A DNA stretch of 64,000 bases from assembly GCA_030761205.1 (NCBI GenBank), contig JAULJL010000003.1, forward strand, positions 30,076,123-30,140,122, read 5' to 3'. The notes beneath the pieces were generated by a model, which saw only the letters and a program-made list of their open reading frames with translations, was not told where the DNA came from and did not search any database. Positions within the stretch are counted from its first letter, which is position 1. Every line of letters starts with the position of its first letter. Of this stretch, positions 1-10,240 are shown in pieces. This DNA is from Fremontodendron californicum (Eukaryota; Streptophyta; Magnoliopsida; Malvales; Malvaceae). The position numbers and the translations under genes are program-made.

Positions 1-434
1 CTTTGTGATTAACAATCCGCATGGGCTAGGGAAATAGACTCTAACGAATTGTACCCGCTTTTATCGGGGTGCCTTACTAGCCTTCACCGGCGACAGTGAG
101 GAACAATTCGGGGCTTTTAGAACTAATTCGCCTTCATATAGTAAACCTAGGCAAAGCCATGCCGGATTTCCAATTAGATATCCCGAAGTTAAGAACACAT
201 GGAGGAATATTCCCAATCCTTTTACCTTCTATTCTACTTTCCGAATAAGTTTATTTTCGAAAATCGGACAATGATGAACATACATCACAATGCTCGTAAT
301 AACTATTGATGTTTCATCCCAGAGGTGTTATAATTTTGTTGGCATCCTTAGGGATAATTATTTGTTTTGAATTATATGTTTTTTTTTGTATTATTCGTAT
401 TTATTCCCGTTACTAATTCATTTTCTTTTTGTTG

Positions 435-465
<31 letters not shown>

Positions 466-534
466 ATTCTTGTCATCATTTTTGCACATTTAAAGGTTAT
501 TGGTCTCAGGATATTATTAACCAAAAGGGCTTTC
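1..534 (+). other. 5' leader of Tat/Ogre element A (truncated by window edge)
   Basis: This non-coding stretch lies upstream of the ORF1 start at 535. It matches, in opposite orientation, part of the leader of element B (about 28355-28515): both share blocks such as GCCTTCACCG, GAACAATTCGGGGC and GGCAAAGCCATGCC. The order leader, ORF1, gag is therefore the same in both elements. A run of 29 T at 435-463 lies just before the ORF1 start; it is absent from B and probably expanded by slippage. The 5' LTR and primer site of element A must lie before position 1. Confidence 0.75.
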
Positions 535-2310
535 ATGGAGGGTCAGAGTGTCTCAGTGGTCGAGAAACATTTAGAGGTTAGGAAACAGTCCGAGAAAGGT
601 CAGCAAGATAATGGGGATTGTTTGAAGATGGGATATGCGTCAGCATTGCTAGCCGAGGTTGATCTTACTATCAAGCAAAATGATCTCCGGGAATTGATGG
701 ATATATGAAATCAGTGGAACATATCAGAAAAAGAAGCCTTCACTCAGACTTATGGGGACATACACTGTTAGTTCAGGTTAAGGTTTGTGGTGAGGTAATC
801 CGAGCTATGGTGCAATTCTGGAATCCCGCTTATCGGTGTTTTACCTTCAACCGAGAGGATATGACTCCAACCATAGAGGAATATTCGACCTTGCAACATA
901 TTGAGAATGTTATTCCTGACAGTATTTATTTGAAGGATACAAAGACGCCAGGTTTAAAGAAAAAGGTGTCTAGAATTCTGGGAGAGGAAAGAAATTGGGT
1001 AGAAAGCCATGTTGTCCAAAAAAGGGTAAGCTACTGTATATCACGGGACATTTTACGGACTTTAACCCATAGCCATTCAAGTAAGGAGACAGTTAGGAAT
1101 ATTTTTGCTTTGGCTATCTATGGTTTAGTTATCTTCCCGAAGACATTAAGGTATGTGGATGTGGCAATATTTGATGTTTTTGAGAGGCTTGAGCAAAGGA
1201 TAAACCTAGCCCCGACAATTATAGCAGAAACAATCCGATCCCTGAATTTCTGTAGACGGGAAGGAAAAGGGCGTTTTATAGGTTGTATGCAGCTTCTTTA
1301 CATATGGGTTCAGAGCCATTTTTGTAAACAGGAGAATTTCCCTCTTCGCTCATACTGGAAATCTTTTGCACCAATTGGTGAATTTCTTAAGAGGGATTGG
1401 CTTGAAAATAGGACTGAGGAACAATGGATCAACATATTCCGGAATATCAAGGCTGAGATGATAATTTGGAGAGCTCCATGGATAGCTCCTATGCCGACAT
1501 TGTACAAATGCGGAGATAAAGCTTCTGTTCCATTATTGAGAGTATAGGGAGGAGTGGGCTATGCACCACTACTGGTACTGAGACAATCAGAATCCCGTCA
1601 GTTTACTCCTATGAACCATGACCTTAGTAATTTGGAATTTGCTTATGGAGAAGATGGATATTCGGGAAAGGTCCCTGAGATTGTGGTAGCATGGAAGGAA
1701 ACTCGTCGAGTGGAGGTAGCTAGTTATGCTGACATCGTTACACCTGATTACATGACATGGAGGTAATTGAGGGTTAATATAGGTTGTTGATATCAGATGG
1801 GGAAGAAGTTCGGCATTTGAGTTTGCCGCCCAAGGAAGCGCCATTGAAGTTAGAAATCGCAAGGGCAGAATTTGAAAAGGAAAAGGCCCAAATGAGCTAG
1901 GAAATTTGCCCGATTGCAAGAAGAGCTTGAGGATATGAAAAATAGGGAATCAGCCCGAGAAAGAGAAAAGGAAAAGATCAAGAGAGAGCGGGACACTGTT
2001 AAAAGCGATCTTTAAGAATTACACTTGAAGAACAAGAGGTACCATTTCGAGCTCAAATTCGAGGGGACTCTCAAGACTTCCGGGGAATGAGAATAAGAAG
2101 TCAGAAACCTCAAGAAGGAGAATAACTATTGGGCAAAAAAAGAAAAACATGAGGAAGCCCGAGCAAATCAGCTGGAGAAACAAGCTAGGGAAAGCTTACA
2201 CAGTGATGCTTCTGCTAACACGTCAAAGGGTCGTGAACAAGTAGGGATCAGATGGAAGAGCAAGGCAGTCGAAAAAGGACAGTGAAGAAATTCCAGGATC
2301 CGAGGGAGTT
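535..2310 (+). pseudogene. ORF1 (DUF7745-type) of Tat/Ogre element A, broken
   Basis: This is the extra protein encoded upstream of gag in Tat/Ogre elements; its function is unknown. The chosen start is the ATG at 535 (MEGQSVSVVEKH), which aligns with the B copy start at 28169; the longer frame from 367 only adds phenylalanines read from a poly-T tract. Frame breaks occur at about 705 and 1547, then the match continues to about 1766. Blocks shared with the B copy include VQFWNPAYRCFTFN, FALAIYGLVIFP, ETIRSLNFCRR, WRAPWIAP and GYAPLLVLRQ. These are typical of the DUF7745 family, recognised from memory of cotton-type proteins. From about 1800 to 2310 the translation is rich in K/E/R with many stops, fitting the coiled-coil C-terminus of the family. 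It is not functional as it stands. Confidence 0.8.
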
Positions 2311-2811
2311 ACTATAGGACCAGTATTTTGTAATAGCATTTTTTTTAGGATTATCATATTGTCTTAAGCAGGATCTTTTCTTTGATGTATTTATTTCCAG
2401 GAAATCAATGAAAGACCGTTTGGTTGGAATTATCCCGGGGCTAATACTTTGAAATACATTCATCATTCATTTGTTCTTTCTTTTATATATTTTATTTTAT
2501 GTGTTCATTTATATTCATAATCATTCATTTATATATTCTTTATAAATTGTTCATACACTTAGTCATTTATTTATTTGTCCATTCATTTATTCTTTATAAA
2601 TTAGTCATTTAAGTTCATACACTTAGTCATTTACTTATTTGTTCATTCACTAACATTTGTTCATTCATTCATTCGTTTTTTTATAAAATAAAATAAGAAA
2701 TGTGTCAATAATTTCTAATCCATGGTTTTTAAAAATAAAGGTACAAATGGTCGCACTAAAAAAGAATCAGACTTTCGACACCCTCACGATACTCGATCTC
2801 AGGCAAGAGCT
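2311..2811 (+). other. Spacer between ORF1 and gag, rich in ATTCATT repeats
   Basis: No coding signal is seen. Positions 2461-2690 are an irregular array of short ATTCATTT / TTCATTCA units, partly alternating with TTTATA. The spacer of element B (about 25940-26160, minus strand) holds the same kind of array, so it belongs to the element and is not random microsatellite growth in one copy. Confidence 0.6.
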
Positions 2812-3945
2812 ATGAAGAACGATCAGCTTGCTAGAATTGAAAGGATGGAAAGAATTTAGAAAGAACTGCAGGAACAGTTAACTAAGTCTCAAGAGGAGAC
2901 ACGGGAACAAATGACCAAAGTCATGGAAATGATGAGTACCATGATGAGGCAGAAGTTGCCAGGAGAAAATTCAGTTACTGGAATAGGGGTAGTGAACCAG
3001 AAGATCGACCAGAAGTGGTACAGAAAAATGGCCAGACATCCCAACCTGGGCAGCATCCTATATTTACATGCAACCAGCAGCCGAAGCACAAACTTTTGGT
3101 CCTAAAAGGGGTAATATCGGAGTTGATCCAATTGAGGTTGAAGTTCCAGACTTTGAAGAAATGGAAGAAAAGGAAAGGGCAAAAATGACTGAATTGAAGA
3201 GGGTCAAAATTGCTGAATCTCAGAAAAAATATCAGCTGCTGGAAGAAAGGTTAAGGGCAGTTGAACGGGTAGAGTTATTTGGCAGTTTGGATGCCAAAGA
3301 GATGAGCTTGGTACACGATCTAGTAACTCCCCCAAAGTTCAAAGTACCAAACTTTGAAAATTATAATGGGACTACCAACCCATCAGCACATCTGACCATG
3401 TACTGCAGGAGGATGACGGGGCATGATGATAATGAGAAATTGCTTATTCATTGTTTCCAAGATAGCTTGACAGGGTCAGCAACCCAATGGTACAATCAAC
3501 TGAGTCGTACCAAGACTCGTTCATGGACATATTTGGCCAGGGCTTTCATGGAATATTATAAGCATGTGTCTGACATGGTACCTGATAGGCTATCGTTACA
3601 GAATATGGAAAAGAGGTCCAATGAGAGCTTTAAAGAATACTCGCAGAGGTGGAAGGATCTGGCCACACAAGTGCAACCCCCTTTAACTAGCAAAGAAACC
3701 ACAGTGCTTTTCATCAACACCTTGAAAGCACCCTATTATGAAAAATTGGTGGGAAGCGCCCCCAAGGACTTTGCAGATATGGTGATATCTGGAGAGATGA
3801 TAGAGTTCGTTATTAAGAACGGGAAGATGGAAGGGGGTGAGTTTGCTACCCCAAAGAGAGTTTTTCCTACAAAGAAGAAGGAGGAGACACAAGCAGTAAG
3901 TTTCAGCCAATACCCCTATACATATCCTACACCATGCAGTAAGTT
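2812..3945 (+). pseudogene. gag: Gag of Tat/Ogre element A, cut off by an LTR
   Basis: This is a structural capsid-type protein fragment of a Ty3-gypsy (Tat) element. The start is the ATG at 2812 (MKNDQLARIERMERI), followed at once by a TAG at 2857; a further shift comes near 3068. The Retrotrans_gag core is clear from about 3330 to 3840: FQDSLTGSATQWYNQL, FMEYYKHVSDMVPDRL, ESFKEYSQRWKDLATQVQPP and KDFADMVISGEMIE. The same blocks occur in the gag copies at 13271-14044 and 24858-25142. At about 3946 the reading runs straight into an inversely oriented Tat LTR, so the nucleic-acid-binding C-terminus and all of pol are missing here. The break is a junction and not a normal stop. Confidence 0.88.
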
Positions 3946-4424
3946 GCAGGAAATCAAGGAAGCGGGTTCGGGACTCGGTTATGTGTAGGGAAGGATTAGC
4001 ACCCCCACAACGCCTATATAAAACGGTACCTTATTAATCGTGTGTTATCTCAAGTCTCGGTAAAAAAGTCGGTTTAAAATTTAGTATTTCTAGTTAATTC
4101 CCAATTTAAAGAAAAAAATTCCATTTTTTTATTGAAAATGATCCGGAATTTATTAATTCAAAGTTTTCCTTAATTTCCCAACAAGCAAGGCAAAATATAG
4201 AAATTTTTATTATTTTGGAATATTTTCGAACCATTCTCGTTTTAAAGAAGATATTCCATTATTAATGATAATTGATGATATTCTCCCCAACAAACCCGGC
4301 AGAGAACTCATGAATTATTTTAACTTGGGAATATCTTTATTTTATTGAAAATCATTACCTGTTTCAAAACATTTTAAAAAAATATGAATATGAATATGTG
4401 TGACATAAATAAAATGACATAGCA

Positions 4425-4690
4425 AAGTCTAGATAATATAATGCAACCTAAATGGTATGATATAAAATGAAATGAAATATCCTAAGTCATATGATATATT
4501 CTAAATGAAATGAAATAACCTAGGTAACATGATATATTCTATATGAAATGAAATATCCTAAGTGACATAATATATTCTATATGAAATGAAATGACCTAGG
4601 TCACATGATATATTCTAAATGGAATAAAATAATTTAAATGACATGGCAAATATAAATGATATGACATATAATCTAAGTGACATGAAACAT
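4425..4690 (-). repeat. Short tandem subrepeats inside the Tat LTR
   Basis: A unit of roughly 40 bp recurs, with a core like AATGAAATATCCTAAGT plus ACATGATATATTCTA. The same array is longer in the solo LTR (34720-35080, about eight units of 38-43 bp) and shorter in element B's LTR (29780-29900). Copy number differs between LTRs, which suggests expansion and contraction inside the LTR. Confidence 0.65.
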
Positions 4691-6054
4691 AAAATAATGC
4701 TATCATATAATATGCATGAAAATAAAAATGAAAATAATAATGCATGAACATAGTATATGCTAAATAATGTGACAAAAAAAAACTAAATAAAAGGCATAGG
4801 ATAGCATGTAATATTCAAAACCATATAACAATTAATATGATATCAAAAATATAAATAATAAATAATAACACCATCATGAAAATTAAACATAGCAAAAATC
4901 ACATATTATATAGTATGCATGAATATGGAAAATGCAATGCATGAGAATGTATTTTTTCCTTTAATTAAGAAAATCCGTATATCTAAAAAGATATTCGGCT
5001 ACCTTAGGAAAATATATCAAATTAAATATTCTAAAACCAAAATACTTTGTGATTGTTTGAAAACAATTTTGAAAAGCTTAGATTAACAATAAAAACCTAG
5101 CTAAACCCCTTTTAAATGGCTTTAATTTCCTAAGTTTAAAATCCCGGACTTGACCACCCTTAACCCGAGATTTAAAAAATCATTTTTAGAGTTTAAAAAG
5201 GCTTAGAAACTACCCTAAGTCAGTAGCTAAACTTCCTAATCAGCCCCCTCTAAGTAACTTAACCAAAATAGAAAGATGATTTTCCTTCAAATTCAATTCT
5301 GCCTCCACTGTCCAGTTCTAAAGCATGATTTTTTATCCTATTTTTAAAAATTCAAACAAATCTAAAAAAATAGTGGAGACTCAAGACATGTAAAAATACA
5401 CGGGAAAAAATCTTCTTAATTTTCTGATTAAAGATGACTGCCTAGAAAAATCGGGAAAGTACGAGTACTGGGTGAAAAAACTGTTTTGCCAAAACACATT
5501 CTTTTGCCTTTGATAAAATCATTTAAAAATCAAAGTAAAAATATTAGAGACTCTATAAAAGAATCATAAACAGTAGCTAACACTTTTAAAACGTTAGGAA
5601 AAATTGGCTAAGTAAAAAAAATCACAAAGGTAGAATAATCAATTTGACAACTCTTTAATTTTCCACAAGTTGCTCAAGTGAGCATGACTTTGAACCATTG
5701 ATTGTCCTAAGTATTAAGTCAAGTGGCAATGACATGAAATGCATGAAAATACAGCAAATATGATGCATGAAATACATGATTTAAAGCCTAAATGACATGA
5801 AAAATGCATGGCATCAATAAAATGACCTAGACCTAATGAACTTGCATGGCATTTAATGCAACTTAGGTCTAAAATGCATGAATATGCATGGCAAAGCAAA
5901 CCAATCCTAAACCTAAAAAAGGCATGGCAATAACACAAACATAAGGCATGCTTAAACGAAATACTCAACCAAATATCATGAAAATGCAAACCCATCAACT
6001 AACATAACAAAAATGCACACACAAAGCATACAACATAGGGTGGCCGAATGGTCT

Positions 6055-6073
6055 CATGCTCAAAATGAGCATG
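6055..6073. repeat. Perfect palindrome CATGCTCA-AAA-TGAGCATG in the LTR
   Basis: This is an 8-bp perfect inverted repeat with a 3-bp loop. Related palindromes of the TGCTCA...TGAGCA type occur at 5671-5684, 16471-16486 and 33648-33663 in the other LTR copies. Whether it binds a protein or is a chance relic of shared ancestry cannot be told from sequence alone. Confidence 0.5.
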
Positions 6074-8435
6074 ACTTTTTCACAAACTCATGATATACTA
6101 ACATGCTTAACTAAAGAATAACACTCAAATCATGCAAATATAAGGTAAAGGCATGAAAACCAATAGGCATTTTCACAAACACATGGATTACAAAATGTAA
6201 AACATAAACAGAAAATCAAAAATGCAAGACAAGTAAAATAAACTTGATAACAAGATAATAAACTCAAAAATGGTAACAAGCAAGCAACCAAATTAAAACA
6301 AGCTTCATGTTTATGTATTAAAAGAAGATTTAAAGCATCAAAAATTATTAAATATCAAGAATAACATGAAATAACAAAGCAAAACAGCAACTCTCAAAAA
6401 TACTAGGCCATTCGGCCAACTCAAAAATAAGAAGGAAATTTTTTTTTTCAAAAGCTTTTTACAAGAAAGAATCAAGAAAGAACTTAAAGAAGAATATTAA
6501 AAACACTTATTTAAAAAGAAAAATCAAAAGAAACTCACCAAATATTAAATGAAAATAGCAAATCAAGAATGGAAAATCAAAGAAAGTGCAAGAGTATGGT
6601 GCTTAAAGCAACCTCTAGAAGCTACCTTTCAAGCTTTTTATCTTCTAACTTTCTTTTCTTTTCTAAACTTTTCTTTTTGCCTTTCAACAATGGAGAGAAA
6701 AATCAGCAAAAACCAAGAGAGAATAGAGAGTGAATAGCCCCCAAAATGAAAAGAGTACCCCCCTCCCCTTAGTGTGGCCGAATGGCCTTATTGACCTAGG
6801 ATGTTGTCATTTTTGCTTCAACCAATTTTCATCCAAAGGCTATTGATCCAAGATGTTTAAAATATGAAATTATCACCCTTAGATTAGGCCATCAGCTATC
6901 CATAATTACAGCGGTTCAAAAATCTTAAGCCATTATGTTGACACTCTCCCTTTTATGCATTGGTCCATGTGGCTTATTTGCAAAGGCTTGATCAAAAAAT
7001 AACTACCTTTCTCTTCATTATTGGCCTTTTGATTAAAAATCAGAAAATATCTACCCATACTTGGGCCTTGGCCGGCTGACCCCTCTTCTTCCAGCCCAAT
7101 CTTCATTTTTTAAATGGCAAGAAAAGCCCTTTTCGGTTTCTTGGGTAAAATGACCTTTTTGCCCCCCGAACATAAATAAATAGCAAACGGACTCCAAATT
7201 CAATTTTTTTTTCAATACTTCAAAATATTAAAAAATTGAATTCTGGAGGTTTTAAAAAAATTTCGAGCCCATTTGCTATTTATTTGGATTTTTTCTTCCA
7301 AAATTGCCCTTTTATGCTCCCAAACTTTACCATTTTTTAAACGAGCTCCAAATCCAGGTTTTTCTTCACCAATCTATTACAAATAATTTAAAAGTCTGAT
7401 CTGAAAGTTTTTATAATTTTTGGAACTCATTTGGTATTTTTTTCGGGATTTATCTGCTTGAATTACTGCATAGGGGGCCCGGGATTTGGCCATTTTGCAA
7501 ACGAACTCCGAAACAAGATTTTATTTCGCCAATCTTTTCCAAATAATTTAAAAATGAGATTTTCAAAATTTCAAAATTTTTGGAGTTCATTTGCTATTTT
7601 TCTGGGATTTATCTTCTTGAATTTCTACATAGGGGACTCGGGATTTGGCCATTTTACAAACGAACTTCGAATCAAGATTTTCTTTTACCAATTTATTTGA
7701 AATGATTTCAGAATGAGATCTGCAATTTTTCAGAATTTTTGGAGTTCATTTTCTTTTTTTCCAAAATTTTCCAATTTTGCCCTTTTCCCTCTGAAACCCG
7801 GTTTTGCTCAAAACAAGTCTGATTTTCAAATTTTCTTCAAACTGAGCCTTGGGCTATCCTTTTTTAATCACTCCTAATCCATTAGGGGCTTTAGTCTTAC
7901 CGAATCGAGCCATTTTTGTAATTCTTCCAGATTTCACCGAAATCCACAAAAAACCCTAATTCTCGATTTTCTCCCGGATTGACTTTTCTTTCAGTTTTTC
8001 TTCCAAGTAGCTTCTCCATTACCCGTAGTCAGTGCTTATCTTTCATTTGGAACCTTCAATTTCGATCAATTTGATCGTTTAAGCATTTTCCCCAAATTTC
8101 CCGAACTAGGATTTCCTTTCTACTGAATCTCCGTAACCCAACTTACGAACTCCAAATCTTTCGATGTAGATCTCGGATTATCGATATTATTTCACCATTT
8201 TTCAATTGAACTTCAAATCTTGATTTTGAAAGTGGGTTGACTTTTTTAGTAGTTGAGTTTTTGGGGTTGATTTTCGGGGTTGACTTTTTCAAGTTTGACT
8301 TTTTATGCTCGTCTTCTTAGACTAAGTCTCAGAGTACCACCTTGAAGATTAAAAAAGTCTTTTTACTTTTTGAAACATCAATTTAGGAAGAAAACATACC
8401 TGTTTTAGTGGTCCGGACAAAATTAAGTGTCTACA

Positions 8436-8450
8436 GCTGCCTCTCTTTGG
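8436..8450 (-). promoter_or_regulatory. Polypurine tract before the 3' LTR of element C
   Basis: On the minus strand this reads CCAAAGAGAGGCAGC and abuts the LTR start TGTAGACAC. A purine-rich tract directly before the 3' LTR primes plus-strand DNA synthesis in LTR retrotransposons. Its presence here, and its absence at 19244, separates a true 3' LTR from the LTR that landed inside element B's integrase. Confidence 0.65.
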
Positions 8451-8639
8451 CTATTGCTGAGAATCAGGGATCAGGCAAAGATAAACAAATACTTATTTTG
8501 TCCGGTTAGTGAAATGACATGTGAAAAGAAGGGGAAGGGGTTTCATTTTTCATTTTCCATTTTTTTCATTTTTTTTTTTGGAAAAAAAAAAGTTGTAAAT
8601 TGAAGATTTTGTCCTTAAATTGAGTTCCCTGACTAATCA

Positions 8640-9720
8640 AGGCTCGACCCGTCTTAAGGAAACGAGTTCGATTTTCAAAATGAAAATTGTGCCCGAAGGT
8701 CTTAAAAATAATGTTCGGAGGTCTTATCCATAATTTAAAGAAAAATAATGCCCGGAGGTCTTAAAAATGGAGCCCGGAGGCCTTATCCATGATTTGGAAA
8801 AAAAATACGCTGTATGCGACTTTAAAGATAATGCTCGTAGGTCTTAAAAATGATGCCCGGAGGCTTTACCCATGATTTGGGAAAATGCGCTATATGTGAC
8901 TTCAAAAATGATGCTCAGAGGTCTTGAGAATGGTACTCGGAGGCTTTACCCGTGATTTTGAAAAATACGCTGAATGCGACTTTAAAAATGATGCCCGGAG
9001 GTCTTACGAATGGTGCCTGGAAGTCTTAAAAATTGTGCCCGGAGGCCTTACCCGTGGTTTGGAAAAATACGCTGAATGCGACTTTAAAAATAATGCGCGG
9101 AGTTCTTAAGAATGGTGCCCGAAGGCCTTACCCGTGATTTGGAAAAATATGCTGAATGCGACTTTAAAAATAATGCCCGGAGGTCTTAAAAATGGTGCTC
9201 GGAGGCCTTACCAGTGATTTGAAAAAAAATGCGTTGTATGCGACTTTAACAATGATGCCCGGAGGCCTTAAAAATGGTGCCCAGAGGCCTTACCCAGGAT
9301 TTGGAAAAATGCGCTGAATGCGACTTTAAAAATGATGCCCGGAGGTCTTGAGAATAGTGCCCGGAGGCCTTACCCGTGATTTGGAAAAATGCACTGAATG
9401 CGACTTTAAAAATGATGCCCGGAGGTCTTAAAAATGGTGCTCGGAGGCCTTACCCGTGATTTGAAAAAAATACGCTAAATGCGACTTTAATAAATGATGC
9501 CCGGAGGTCTTAAAAATGGTGCCCGGAGGGCTTACCCGTGATTTGGAAAAATGTGCTGAATGCGAGTTGAAAAATGATGCCCGGAGGTTTTAAGAATGGT
9601 GCCCGAAGGCCTTACCTGTGGTATGAAAAAAATGCGCCATATACGACTTTAACAATGATGCCCGGAGGTTTTAAGAATGGTGCCTGGAGGCCTTACCCGT
9701 GATTTTTGAAAATTGTTGAA
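8640..9720. repeat. Tandem array of ~80-bp repeats in the Tat 3' region
   Basis: About 12 units follow each other from roughly 8690 to 9710. The GCGACTTTAAAAATGATG landmark recurs near 8816, 8897, 8978, 9079, 9159, 9240, 9319, 9399, 9480, 9560 and 9643, spacing mostly 79-83 bp, with one ~100-bp unit that carries an extra internal copy. Each unit contains two related halves, GATGCCCGGAGGTCTTAAAA and GGTGCCCGGAGGCCTTACCC, so the unit itself arose by duplication. Arrays in the untranslated region between pol and the 3' LTR are a known property of Tat/Ogre elements and a known source of satellite DNA. Short open frames inside (for example 8924-9109) are repeats and not genes. Confidence 0.92.
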
Positions 9721-10240
9721 AATTAATCTGAAGATTTTGAGAAGATGAGAATGCTTTTTGATGCTGGTGCAAATGATTAACAGGATGCACATACCTCATT
9801 TTGTAAATGTTTTTAATTGATGCAAATGTTTCTTGATGCAGATGCAAATGTTTCTTGATGCAGATGCTTCGTGGTGTAATTGCAAATGGCTTAGATTGAT
9901 GCAAATGCTTATTGATGCAGATGCAGATGTTGAATAAGATGCAGATGCTTCTAAATGATGCAAATGCAAATGATCCTCAAATAACGCAATTACTTCTCAG
10001 AAGGATACAAAGGTCAATAATGTGCAAGCTTCTTTATGATGCAAATGCGAAAATTGGTGTTAACGCAACTACTTCATGGAATGATGCAAATTCAAAGATT
10101 GGCATTATGTAAATGCTTCTAAATGATGCAAATGCAAGGATTTGACAACGTACAGAATGCTTCTACATGATGCAAATGCAAAATCGATAATGATGCAAAT
10201 GCTTCATGAAAAGATACAAATGCCCTTGATCATTTTTCTA
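9721..10240. repeat. Irregular GATGCAAATGC repeat array
   Basis: Degenerate repeats of GATGCAAATGCTTCT and GATGCAGATGC occur many times with uneven spacing, directly beside the ~80-bp array. Open frames in both directions here (for example 9912-10112 on plus, 9671-9904 on minus) are low-complexity by-products. This is probably an independent microsatellite-like expansion in the same hypervariable 3' region. Confidence 0.8.

Larger units (their letters stand above)
3946..8435 (-). mobile_element. Tat/Ogre LTR, probable 3' LTR of element C, truncated at one end
   Basis: Read on the minus strand the LTR starts TGTAGACACTTAATTTTGTC at 8435 and runs to about 3946. There it is truncated about 270 bp short of the expected end (GGTTGCTACA in element B). 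It contains no gene. About 3.16 kb (5278-8435) matches the LTR at 16071-19243 almost collinearly, with about 95% identity in the stretches I compared by eye, so the two are probably the pair of one element. The block at about 3960-4070 matches 29285-29400 and the reverse of 35440-35570. Position 8436 onward is the internal polypurine side, which marks this copy as a 3' LTR. Confidence 0.85.

Noticed and set aside
367..534. N-terminal hydrophobic start of a plus-strand frame, looking like a signal or membrane segment
   Set aside because: The phenylalanine run is read from 29 consecutive T. The real ORF1 start, by comparison with element B, is at 535.
5714..5998. Minus-strand Cys/His-rich frame (also 16455-16800 and 36504-36704)
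   Set aside because: It is read from GCATG-type subrepeats of the Tat LTR. It recurs in every LTR copy with changed frame and length, so it is not a protein.
8640..9720. Regular repeat array that could suggest CRISPR
   Set aside because: Units are head-to-tail without unique spacers, in plant retroelement DNA next to a polypurine tract and LTR.
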